In this document: positions 18,146 through 25,710 of the stretch, piece after piece
Layout of the letters: each line of letters begins with the position of its first letter
Position numbering within the stretch: the stretch's first letter is position 1
Origin: an uncultured Nitrosomonas sp.
GTDB taxonomy: Bacteria > Pseudomonadota > Gammaproteobacteria > Burkholderiales > Nitrosomonadaceae
Assembly: GCA_902826055.1 (NCBI GenBank)
Contig: CADEDJ010000004.1
Span: forward strand, 47,621-111,620
Reading direction: 5' to 3'
DNA length: 64,000 bases
Notes under the pieces: generated by a model
What the model was told of the DNA's origin: nothing
Databases searched by the model: none
The model's input: only the letters and a program-made list of their open reading frames with translations
Translations under genes and position numbers: made by a program

Positions 18146-19549
18146 ATGTCGCATAACGTACCCAGCAGCAAACCGCGAGACGGAAGCCCACTGCTCAAGG
18201 GCAAAAGGCCTGATTTGATCGAACTGATAGCGGCTACGCTTCATTCAGTAAAGGCGTATGACTTGCCGGCGGAATGCGAGCGGCTCGGATTGGCTAGCGG
18301 GACAGGTAGCGAAGCGCACTCCAGCAAGCGCGTGTACGTGCGAAGCCGTCTCCAAGGACTGAACAACGATCAGCTTCTCCAACTAGCACGCCAAGTCGAG
18401 CAGGATCACGTCAGTTTTTCGCTGAGCGAATTCCTTCGACTGCTGGACGAGTCGAGCGACGGTCAGACAGTCACTGAACTCACGCGGCGCTCGATCCTCA
18501 AGGTGCTGAACGACGTGGATCTCTTCGGCGAACTCCCGCTTGTCGAGCAATTGTCGAAGATCTGGCCATTACCCGAAATGCGTGGCACGGGCTTCGAGGC
18601 AAACTTGGAGGAGTCCGTCATACGGCACTGCGTAAACAACGACGACTGGACCAACGCTGAATTGCTTGAGGTGGTGGGCGCACTGAACTGCTCCCGAAAA
18701 CTGTTCTTCAAGTTGCTTGAGGCGATCGTCTCTCCGAATGCCCGCAGAGGAAAGGAGCAGACGCAACTCGTTGAGACACTGAATACTCTCCTCAAGGCGG
18801 ACGGCTTCCAGCTTAGGCCATCGGGGAGCATCTCAGGACATTCGGCGTTCGCGGTGAATCGAATCAGTGGTGGCGTATCTGGCGCGCCCAAGAATTTGAT
18901 CTTCGCGTCAACAGGTCCGAAGCCCGAGATCGTCATCCAGGATGCCATCAACAACGACATCCGAATCGTAAGGAATGAAGAGCACTGCCTCGTGTACGAC
19001 CGCCCGATTCAGGCCAACGGGTTTACCAAGGAGGAGATGCTCTCGTGGTGGAAAGAACGGCAAGGCATCCAGGACGAATCAGATGCACGACGATCGCTTT
19101 CTCAACGTCTGATGGCATCCCTCGCATCGGACGGAGAACGAAACGTATTCAGCGTCTACTACCGGGCATTCAAGGATCTCGGCGATAGGCTGCCAGCCCT
19201 CATTCCGCAGGTCTATCTGCATTACGACCCATACACGCTCGCACAGCTCGGCGGGGTTGGACGCTTGTCTCGGCAACGCATGGACTTCCCACTCCTGTTC
19301 AGCGACGCAGGCCGTGTGGTCGTCGAGGTTGACGGATCTCAGCACTTCGCCGAAGACGGGAAGCCATCCCTCGCCAGGTACGCGGACATGGTGGCGGCCG
19401 ATCGTGACCTCCGGCTCGCCGGGTACGAGGTCTATCGTTTCGGGGCCAACGAGCTCACCGGCCACGGGTCGGCTGAACGGATCGAAGCATTCTTCCGGCG
19501 CTTACTTCGGAAGCACGCGGTCCTTCCCGGAGCCGGTTCGGCTGAGTGA
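18146..19549 (+). CDS. AbiJ-like defence protein with C-terminal Vsr/DUF559-type nuclease domain
   Basis: 467 residues. The N-terminal part (about 20-88: LIELIAATLHSVKAYDLPAE, SSKRVYVRSRLQGLNNDQLL) matches my memory of the AbiJ N-terminal domain class. A middle region carries GAPKNLIFASTGPKPEIV and DAINNDIRIVRN, a pattern I associate with uncharacterised defence proteins. The C-terminal part (about 381-450) looks like a small PD-(D/E)XK/Vsr-like fold: VVVEVDGSQHF with E394, D396 and H400, followed by DRDLRLAGYEVYRFGANEL. Such a pattern is typical of nucleases ending in a 'DRDLRLAGY' helix. It is probably an abortive-infection effector; the biochemical role is untested. Confidence 0.72.
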   Translation: MSHNVPSSKPRDGSPLLKGKRPDLIELIAATLHSVKAYDLPAECERLGLASGTGSEAHSSKRVYVRSRLQGLNNDQLLQLARQVEQDHVSFSLSEFLRLLDESSDGQTVTELTRRSILKVLNDVDLFGELPLVEQLSKIWPLPEMRGTGFEANLEESVIRHCVNNDDWTNAELLEVVGALNCSRKLFFKLLEAIVSPNARRGKEQTQLVETLNTLLKADGFQLRPSGSISGHSAFAVNRISGGVSGAPKNLIFASTGPKPEIVIQDAINNDIRIVRNEEHCLVYDRPIQANGFTKEEMLSWWKERQGIQDESDARRSLSQRLMASLASDGERNVFSVYYRAFKDLGDRLPALIPQVYLHYDPYTLAQLGGVGRLSRQRMDFPLLFSDAGRVVVEVDGSQHFAEDGKPSLARYADMVAADRDLRLAGYEVYRFGANELTGHGSAERIEAFFRRLLRKHAVLPGAGSAE

Positions 19550-19554
19550 AGTCA

Positions 19555-19732
19555 TGCCAACCGATCCGGAGTTGCGGACGTGGGTTCAATTCCGCAAACG
19601 GGAATCGAACTGGCGTCCTGGCTTAGGCACTTGGCTGATGACCTCGGCCGGGCAGAACTGGTAGGATTGTCGGCAGTTGGGGCTGGATTCCGCACCTTTC
19701 CGCAGGAGTTCGCAGCGGTTCTAAGGCGCTGA
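19555..19732 (+). pseudogene. Short frameshifted gene fragment of unknown family
   Basis: Frame 1 from ATG 19555 reads MPTDPELRTWVQFRKRES, and then the coherent sequence continues in another frame as LASWLRHLADDLGRAELVGL ... FAAVLRR to TGA at 19730. A single indel near 19605 separates the two halves. The fragment is the last coding trace of island A, 15 bp before the candidate att site. Confidence 0.4.
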
Positions 19733-19746
19733 GTTACATAGGTTTG

Positions 19747-19774
19747 GCGCAGGGTTCCACCCCACCACCAATAA
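19747..19774 (+). repeat. Degenerate ssrA 3'-end-like sequence (candidate internal att site)
   Basis: Contains GGGTTC and, ten bases on, CCACCACCAATAA. The last 10 bases (CCACCAATAA, 19765-19774) equal those at the ssrA end (14363-14372). It separates GC-rich island A from island B, whose first gene starts 110 bp on. The match is short, so it is a candidate only. Confidence 0.4.
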
Positions 19775-19775
19775 G

Positions 19776-19871
19776 CGGTCTAATCGAGACCACTCAAGAC
19801 CAACTAAGACCCATAAGAAACAGGGTGTTAGTTGTGTTTCCAAAGAAGACCGATTAGTCTCTATAGGTCTT
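19776..19871. repeat. Cluster of AAGACC / GGTCT motifs beside the att site
   Basis: AAGACC occurs at 19796, 19806 (10 bp apart, one helical turn) and 19846; AGACC at 19787; inverted copies GGTCT at 19777 and GGTCTT at 19866. It fits arm-type integrase binding sites or a small replication origin next to the HUH endonuclease gene. No experimental parallel can be claimed. Confidence 0.5.
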
Positions 19872-19883
19872 CATAGGCCTCGA

Positions 19884-21734
19884 TTGTGGCACAAAAATGA
19901 CACAAAATTGCCACAAGTCATTTTTGCCGATGAGCGCACCGCAGCATATGGAACAGAAAACTGCCGCCGCATGCGACAGCATATTTTCACCGAGCTTTCC
20001 CCCATTGCCGGAGACCTGGCCGCCCGCTACATCAAAACCGCCGAGCGTTTCAGTTTCGAGCAAGCCAACCATGAACTGCTGGATATTTACAGCCAGCTGC
20101 GCATCGAAGATCTGAATCTATGCGGCGATAATGAGGAATTGTTCGAAGCCGCCAAGCGCTTTGCCGGAAAATGTCAAACAGCCCGCGCCCGTGCGCAATC
20201 TCCAGCCGATGCCTATCAAGCCTGCCTGCGCATCGTCGATCACTATCAAGTCAAACGGCCATCCATCAAAGGCGACGATATCGAACCGGCCTTGAATCGA
20301 ATGTGTTGTCACCGCTGGTGGTACCGAAGAATCCAGATATTGCGCCTGCGCAAGATCGAAACCATTGCCCGCAATATCGAGCTCGTCAACCGCCTGCGCG
20401 GCACCTATGCCAGCGATTACACCATTCATGTTAAGCGCAAACAAAAGGAACGAAACCGGCTGCACCTGGCCTCGAACTTCGTATGCAACCAGAACGGCGA
20501 GATTTTTTCCCTGCAGAACCTAGCCGACCGTTCAGTATCCAATCCGGCTGTTCGCCGTGCCGAATTGATGACTCGTATCCGTGGTTTTGAAATGGTCGCC
20601 AATCATCTAGGACACGTTGGAGAATTCTGTACGCTCACCACACCATCGCGCATGCACGCCTGTCTGCATACCGGCGCTGCCAATCCACGCCATGACGGCA
20701 CTACTACCCTGGAAGCGCACCAATATCTGACGCATCTTTGGGCGCTGATCCGCGCCGAACTCGATAGGCAAGACATCCGCCCTTATGGTTTCCGTGTCGT
20801 CGAACCGCACCACGACGACACCCCGCATTGGCATTTGTTGCTGTTCATGCCGGATAAACACCGCGAAGCTGTACGTAAGGTCATGAGCCATTATGCGCTT
20901 CTGGATAGCAGCAATGAACCCGGCGCATTGAAGCACCGCTTCAAAGTGGAACCCATCGATCCAGCCAAAGGCTCAGCAGTCGGTTACATTGCCAAGTACA
21001 TCGCTAAGAACATCGACGGCTATCAATTGGAGCAAGACTTATACGGTAACGATGCGATTCAAGCGGCTGAACGCATCACCGCTTGTGCCAATACCTGGGG
21101 TATCCGCCAATTCCAGCAGATCGGCGGCCCCAGCGTCACCGTCTGGCGGCAACTGAGAAAACTCGACAAATGCGACGACCCGGAACTGGAAGCGATCCGC
21201 CAATCGGCAACTGCCAGCGACTGGGCGGCCTTCATGCTGGCGATGGGCGACCCTGAGACCCCGCACAACCGGCAAGCCATCAAACCGCTCTACGATGAAA
21301 GCAAAACCCTCAACCAGCAGACCGGCGAAGTGTATTCACCGCTGACCGGGCGCTATGGTGACGCTGCACCGTTACGGGTGGCCGGTATTGTTTGGAAGGG
21401 ATTGGGTTATAGCACACGTAAGCATGTCTGGATGCTTTTCACGGCGGACAGCGAGGACGTGACATCACGGAGCGTGGCGCAAGACGCGCGCACGTCATGT
21501 CGCGCCGCAGCTGTTTCTCTTGGTGTTGAATTCAAGAAAGTTTGTCCGGAAATAACAGAAATGGGCAAGCAAAAAAGCGTGGGCTATGCCATCACCGAAA
21601 AACTAGGTAGTTTTTGGGCTGTTGTGATGGGCAAGCACAGGGTCGCTGACAAAGGCATGATTGCAAGCCAATCTGAAGTTGAACGTCATGTCGCTGACCA
21701 TGTAGCCGGTATTGAAAAGGAGGAGAAAAAATGA
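19884..21734 (+). CDS. Phage P2 gpA-like replication endonuclease (HUH family)
   Basis: 616 residues. The HUH metal motif is HHDDTPHWHLLLF (H315, H317), and the catalytic tyrosine pair is in GYIAKYIAKNI (Y368, Y372, the Y-x3-Y spacing of P2 gpA and rolling-circle initiators). The enzyme nicks its own origin and stays linked to the 5' end to start rolling-circle replication. The ATG at 19884 is the first in frame and has no clear ribosome site, so a later start is possible. Its stop overlaps the next start by four bases (ATGA). The presence of a replication initiator in a small island suggests a satellite-like or plasmid-like phase after excision. Confidence 0.82.
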   Translation: MWHKNDTKLPQVIFADERTAAYGTENCRRMRQHIFTELSPIAGDLAARYIKTAERFSFEQANHELLDIYSQLRIEDLNLCGDNEELFEAAKRFAGKCQTARARAQSPADAYQACLRIVDHYQVKRPSIKGDDIEPALNRMCCHRWWYRRIQILRLRKIETIARNIELVNRLRGTYASDYTIHVKRKQKERNRLHLASNFVCNQNGEIFSLQNLADRSVSNPAVRRAELMTRIRGFEMVANHLGHVGEFCTLTTPSRMHACLHTGAANPRHDGTTTLEAHQYLTHLWALIRAELDRQDIRPYGFRVVEPHHDDTPHWHLLLFMPDKHREAVRKVMSHYALLDSSNEPGALKHRFKVEPIDPAKGSAVGYIAKYIAKNIDGYQLEQDLYGNDAIQAAERITACANTWGIRQFQQIGGPSVTVWRQLRKLDKCDDPELEAIRQSATASDWAAFMLAMGDPETPHNRQAIKPLYDESKTLNQQTGEVYSPLTGRYGDAAPLRVAGIVWKGLGYSTRKHVWMLFTADSEDVTSRSVAQDARTSCRAAAVSLGVEFKKVCPEITEMGKQKSVGYAITEKLGSFWAVVMGKHRVADKGMIASQSEVERHVADHVAGIEKEEKK

Positions 21735-21925
21735 ACCACTCCGATCGGCTACTGGTGACAATCAAGAAATGCGCGGAATTAACGAGTTTGACAGAAAACG
21801 CCATACGACAGTATCTAAAGAAAGGACATTGGAGAAAAGGAATTCACTGGTTTAAATCTGCAAATGGCAGAATTTTCATAAGCATGAAGGCTGCAAATCT
21901 ATGGATGCAAGGCAAAGAGGCATAA
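21731..21925 (+). CDS. Excisionase/AlpA-like small DNA-binding protein
   Basis: 64 residues: LVTIKKCAELTSLTENAIRQ ... GRIFISMKAANLWMQGKEA, the winged-helix layout of Xis/AlpA/MerR-type directionality factors (KKCAEL-TENAIR helix-turn-helix, then a wing ending in the W of NLWMQ). It starts inside the stop of the HUH gene and overlaps the integrase start by 25 bp, so the three genes form one translationally coupled unit. Expected to direct excision; the assignment rests on size, fold pattern and place. Confidence 0.7.
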   Translation: MNHSDRLLVTIKKCAELTSLTENAIRQYLKKGHWRKGIHWFKSANGRIFISMKAANLWMQGKEA

Positions 21926-22986
21926 CAATCCGCGGCAAAAGCGCCCAGATATCGTTCACCTATCATGGTGTACGTTGCCGCGAGTTAATACCCATACCGC
22001 CAACCAAAACCGCGCAAAAGGAACTGGCGCTTAAGTTGCAATCCATCAAGTACGAAATCAAAATAGGCACTTTTGATTATCTTCGTCATTTTCCCTATAG
22101 CAAGAAAGCGCACGAATTCCGCAAAACCCGTCCGGATCGTTACACTATTGGCGAAGCATTAAAAAACTGGTTACAGCGCAACCAAGTCAAATTGCAACCC
22201 AGCACGCTGCAAGACTATAACAGCGCCATCTATCACCATCTGATTCCAACCTTCGGCGAACTAACCATTGCCGAACTAACGGCCAGCAAAGTCAAGGAAT
22301 GGTTGTCTGAACTCCCCTGCTCCAACAAACGCAAAAGCAACATCCTGACCCCGCTGCGTCAAATGTTTGAAGAGCTATATCACGATGAGGTCATCGACAA
22401 GAACCCGCTGACAAGAGTTAAAAACCTTCCAGCCGGAACTCGCGAACCCGAACCTTTTACGCAGGAAGAAATCGCCAGGATATTGAACGAGCTGACAGGC
22501 CAAGCAAGAAATCTGATTCAGTTTGCTTTTTATTCGGGACTGAGAACTTCCGAACTCATCGCTCTACGTTGGCAAGATGTCGAACTTGAACAAAACCGGA
22601 TATTTGTCAAACGGGCGCATGTCCGCGGCCAATTGAAAGAAACCAAAACAAAATCGGGAAAAAGGGAAGTCATGCTGCAATCGCAAGCCAAAGAAGTGCT
22701 GCTCGATCAGCTAAATTTTACCGGGAAACTCAATGAAGCCGTTTTTCACGATCCACACACTAACAAGCCTTGGAAAAACGATCAGCCGATTCGCAAGAAT
22801 GTTTGGATACCGGCACTAGAAAAAGCCGGTATCAAATACCGTAACCCATATCAAACCCGACACACTTTCGCTTCCATGCTGCTTTCGAGAGGTGAAAATC
22901 CCCTCTGGGTTGCTCAGCAAATGGGTCATAAGGATTGGGGACAGATCATCAAGATTTATGGCCGATGGATTCCGCAATCAAAATGA
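21901..22986 (+). CDS. int: Tyrosine-type site-specific integrase
   Basis: 361 residues. The N-terminal arm-binding domain is of the DUF3596 type (ITIRGKSAQISFTYHGVRCR, residues 8-27). A SAM-like core-binding domain covers about 80-170. The catalytic domain has R215 in GLRTSELIALRW, K251/K254 in the TKSGKRE loop, R320 in PYQTRHTFASML (the usual HxxR His is Tyr here, as often in this subgroup), H343 in MGHKDWG and nucleophile Y353 in KIYGRW. It is the recombinase of island B, with ssrA as its likely target. A decayed copy of its last codons lies at about 31335-31391. Confidence 0.93.
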   Translation: MDARQRGITIRGKSAQISFTYHGVRCRELIPIPPTKTAQKELALKLQSIKYEIKIGTFDYLRHFPYSKKAHEFRKTRPDRYTIGEALKNWLQRNQVKLQPSTLQDYNSAIYHHLIPTFGELTIAELTASKVKEWLSELPCSNKRKSNILTPLRQMFEELYHDEVIDKNPLTRVKNLPAGTREPEPFTQEEIARILNELTGQARNLIQFAFYSGLRTSELIALRWQDVELEQNRIFVKRAHVRGQLKETKTKSGKREVMLQSQAKEVLLDQLNFTGKLNEAVFHDPHTNKPWKNDQPIRKNVWIPALEKAGIKYRNPYQTRHTFASMLLSRGENPLWVAQQMGHKDWGQIIKIYGRWIPQSK

Positions 22987-22992
22987 ATGATC

Positions 22993-23286
22993 TTATAAAT
23001 GCTGCTCAATATCCATGCGGCCATGCAGGATACGGACAATTTCAATTTGATCTTTGCCCTTATGGCGATAAAAGATCAAATGCTTACCAACACCATATTT
23101 ATAATAGCCTTCACGAATATCATCGCATGCACGCCCTATTTCCGGTTTGTCAGCAAGATCATGAAAGGCTGTATCAAGTTGAGTCAGATAGCGCGCTTGT
23201 TGCGTCCTTCCCCATTGCTTCCGTGTATAACGGCCAATCGAGAGCATATCGGATCTTGCCTTTTGGGTGAGGGTGAATGATCCCAT
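22993..23286 (-). CDS. parE: ParE/RelE-superfamily toxin
   Basis: 97 residues with the ParE pattern: LTQKARSDMLSIGRYTRKQW at the N-terminus, LADKPEIGRACDDIREGYYK in the centre and KHLIFYRHKGKDQIEIVRIL at the end. ParE toxins inhibit DNA gyrase. The ATG directly follows the parD stop (TAG-ATG). It converges with int, with only 6 bp between them. It appears complete and could be active. Confidence 0.9.
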   Translation of the reverse strand: MGSFTLTQKARSDMLSIGRYTRKQWGRTQQARYLTQLDTAFHDLADKPEIGRACDDIREGYYKYGVGKHLIFYRHKGKDQIEIVRILHGRMDIEQHL

Positions 23287-23529
23287 CTAACCTTCACGTT
23301 CCAATTCATCCAGAATGCCTTGCAAAGAATAGTCAGACGTACTGCTTTGTTCACCTTCAATCAAAGCATGGCGCAATGCTTCCAACTTGGCTTCGCGCTC
23401 CTCGAGCAAACGTAACCCCGCCCGTATAGCTTCGCTGGCCGAGCCATAACGCCCGGTTTCAATCTGGTGCGCCAGAAATTTCTCGAAATGTTCACCCAGC
23501 GTCACGCTGGTATTTTTTTGTACCGGCAT
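23287..23529 (-). CDS. parD: ParD-type antitoxin
   Basis: About 80 residues from MPVQKN. This start is chosen because GGAGG lies five bases before it; an ATG four codons upstream (23541) overlaps that ribosome site. The ribbon-helix-helix domain (NTSVTLGEHFEKFLAHQIET) and the segment YGSASEAIRAGLRLLEERE are typical of ParD/CopG-like antitoxins, with a C-terminal toxin-binding tail. It forms an operon with parE. Confidence 0.9.
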   Translation of the reverse strand: MPVQKNTSVTLGEHFEKFLAHQIETGRYGSASEAIRAGLRLLEEREAKLEALRHALIEGEQSSTSDYSLQGILDELEREG

Positions 23530-23614
23530 AAAAGCCTCCATGCAAAACTCGCCAATATTTGATTATAATATTTATTGGTACTTTAGAACAAATTAACATC
23601 AGAGGTAATCAACT

Positions 23615-23975
23615 ATGAACATCAAACCAATCAGAACTGATACCAATTATCGCGCGACATTAACGGAAGTTGAAGCACTAATGATGGCTGAACTCAACAC
23701 GCCGGAAGGTGAAAAACTGGATGTTCTGGTGACACAGGTTGAAGCTTACGAACACAAACAATTCCCTCTCGATCTGTCTGATCCCGTTGGAAGCCATCAA
23801 ATTTGCAATGGAGCAGAAAGGATTAACGATAAAAGACCTGGAACCGATGATTGGAAAAAGTAACCGTGTCTATGAAGTCTTAAACCGCAAGCGTGCATTA
23901 ACGCAAAAAATGATTCAGAAACTACACCAGCAACTAGGCATTCCTGCTGAGTCTTTGATAAAACACTGCACCTAA
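23615..23975 (+). pseudogene. HigA-like antitoxin gene, frameshifted
   Basis: The first half reads MNIKPIRTDTNYRATLTEVE ... KLDVLVTQVEAYEHKQFPLD, and the second half, in another frame, EAIKFAMEQKGLTIKDLEPM ... MIQKLHQQLGIPAESLIKHCT, together a normal HigA with an HTH domain. The break is in CCCGTTGG at about 23785-23790. The related copy at 29330 lacks one T there (GTGG), so the change is a single-base insertion (23787/23788). No HigB toxin gene is adjacent. Confidence 0.8.
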
Positions 23976-24077
23976 ATCTTCAATACATTAACCACCTAGT
24001 GCTAATTGTGATTTGTGCCCTTAATGTCTCACCAAGACAGATAAATATGGGCACTGGCGAACCATTATTTTGCTATC

Positions 24078-24971
24078 TTAATTTATTATTTTTACTGGTA
24101 ATTTTATCTGTGGTAGAGAATTACCATCAATATCCTTTAGTCGCCATTCTTCCGGTTCACGGCCAATATGAATTTCAAATCGTGGATAATCAATATCAAG
24201 TGGGCCATGCGTATCCTTATCATTCAACACATGTTCGTGTATGTGCCATATTAGCTTTGTATCGTCTTCGGCAAATTCTATCCAACCAAAAACATTCCAC
24301 TGAGCAATCATATTTTGTTGAATATAATAGTTTGCAATGTATAGAACTGTGCTTCGATCCACAGGTTTATTAAATTTTAGAAATACTTTTTTGAGATCAG
24401 CCGTAGATATTTTTTGATCTTTCTTAGGATAATAATCTATTAACTGAAAATCACTACGTTCTGTTTCAAATCTTTTAGGAAGTTCTGTTTCAGAATTTTT
24501 AGGAAGAGTTACTTGGAAGAATCCCATCCGATCCATTACATTAGTCATAGTTGTACTCACAGCCTTGGTGGAAGCTGTTAAGTCGCCATCACTTCGATTG
24601 GCATCATAGTCTAATGGCGTAATCCCAAGCAGGTCTGATGGAATGTGGTGTTTTGAATCCCTCGGTTGAATAATGAAACATCGTTCCTTTCCGAGATACC
24701 CCATAAATAAGCCTAGCTCGAAGAGGACATTATCTCGGATTGCACCTTTTTCATTACCACGCATTATTATCAAATCGTCAGGAGTAAAAAGAAAAGCTGC
24801 ATAATCTACGCTTCTGGTTAGCTCCAATAGCGTGTCAATATAATTTTGTGATGGTCTGGGTATTGCCCATATTACTGTTTCTGCTTGCCGATCAAGATTA
24901 ACGTTAAGTGCTTCTGCGGTTTTTATAGATTCTGTAGATGATGCAATAAATATTCTTGGTTTTTTCTTCAT
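24078..24971 (-). CDS. TIR-like nucleotide-binding domain protein with unassigned C-terminal domain
   Basis: 297 residues. Residues 5-125 match the predicted nucleotide-binding TIR-like family (CAP12/Pycsar-type): RIFIASSTESIKTAEALN, VIWAI, VDYAAFLFTPDDLI and NVLFELGLFMG, in which E85 is in the position of the NADase glutamate. This domain is used as an NAD-degrading effector in CBASS and Pycsar defence. The C-terminal 125 residues (about 172-297) look beta-rich (KKVFLKFNKPVDRSTVLYIA ... EEWRLKDIDGNSLPQIKLPV), reminiscent of a bacterial Ig-like fold. They are neither STING nor SAVED as far as I can tell. No cyclase gene is near. It is the cargo at the distal end of island B. Confidence 0.8.
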   Translation of the reverse strand: MKKKPRIFIASSTESIKTAEALNVNLDRQAETVIWAIPRPSQNYIDTLLELTRSVDYAAFLFTPDDLIIMRGNEKGAIRDNVLFELGLFMGYLGKERCFIIQPRDSKHHIPSDLLGITPLDYDANRSDGDLTASTKAVSTTMTNVMDRMGFFQVTLPKNSETELPKRFETERSDFQLIDYYPKKDQKISTADLKKVFLKFNKPVDRSTVLYIANYYIQQNMIAQWNVFGWIEFAEDDTKLIWHIHEHVLNDKDTHGPLDIDYPRFEIHIGREPEEWRLKDIDGNSLPQIKLPVKIIN

Positions 24972-25287
24972 AAGCTACTCTTTTTCAGATGGTTACGATT
25001 TTCTACAGTTAGGCTATTTTTTGATTAAAACCTTCCAGTTGTCCCGTTCAAGTAACACGGGGAGCTACAAATACATTTCATTAGTAAGCTAACAGAAAAT
25101 TAATGCTTTTGCCACGAATAACCATATGATTATATGTGGCAGTACTCTTGATAGCTTTAGTAAATGAGTTTAGACTTAATCTCATTAACATTAGTATTCG
25201 TTTATATTAAGCTCGAGAAAATACCTAAAATGACACAAAAATAGCAGAGGTTAATACCAAATGATTGATATATTAGAAATAGACCAA

Positions 25288-25314
25288 GGTTCGATTTCCG
25301 CCGTTCCGCCAATA
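25288..25314 (+). repeat. Degenerate copy of the ssrA 3' end (candidate attR)
   Basis: GGTTCGATTTCCGCCGT followed by TCCGCCAATAA matches the ssrA end (14344-14372) with two substitutions and one single-base gap. The orientation is the same as ssrA, as expected for a direct repeat left by integration. The divergence suggests an old insertion. Confidence 0.6.
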
Positions 25315-25331
25315 ATACTCCCAATAACATC

Positions 25332-25356
25332 AAACACCGCCCTAAAGACGGTGTTT
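25332..25356 (+). terminator. Hairpin terminator next to candidate attR
   Basis: AAACACCG / CGGTGTTT 8-bp stem, loop of 9 bases, followed by TTTTC. It may be the original terminator behind the pre-insertion ssrA copy or behind a lost tRNA-like gene. Confidence 0.65.
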
Positions 25357-25710
25357 TCATTGGCATTCCCGCATACTGTGATTACCCATTAAACTTTTTT
25401 ACGATCAAATAGCTCCATTCAGCAAGCGGCAGGCTTACGGCAAATAAGTTGCTTTGCCAGTTGCAATCTCAAAGAAAACGACTCTTATCTTCCACTACAG
25501 CATCTTGTATCGCTTATAGCGGCCATGAACTAACTGTGCGAAGACTTTTTTGCGTTATGTGCGTTGATTGCCGAGCATATTAGGAGAATCATTAATGACC
25601 CGGCGCTACTCCACAAATGATTCCTAACAGAACTAACTGGATCGGCAAGATGCTCCGGCAGCAAGTATGGTCTGAAGCACAGCTATTTTAGCCCGCGCTC
25701 AAGTCTTGAT

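Larger units (their letters stand above)
24972..25710. other. Right junction of island B and flank, no gene seen
   Basis: 739 bp with no credible coding frame. It holds the promoter side of the TIR-like gene, an ssrA-like sequence (25288-25314) and a hairpin (25332-25356). The segment after 25370 looks like worn sequence; one short frame with a good ribosome site (ATG at 25595) ends after ten codons. Confidence 0.6.

Noticed and set aside
19572..19593. Twenty of 22 bases match the ssrA sequence 14333-14354 (TTGCGGACG-GGGTTC-ATTCC).
   Set aside because: It lies inside a coding trace with readable protein sequence on its frame (ELRTWVQF), and GGTTCAATTCC is a general T-arm-like string. Treated as chance, though it could be a second att trace.
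22999..23280. Plus-strand frame over the parE gene.
   Set aside because: Shadow of parE. The similar frame at 31443-31685 mirrors the same antisense reading and is evidence of the parE relic only.
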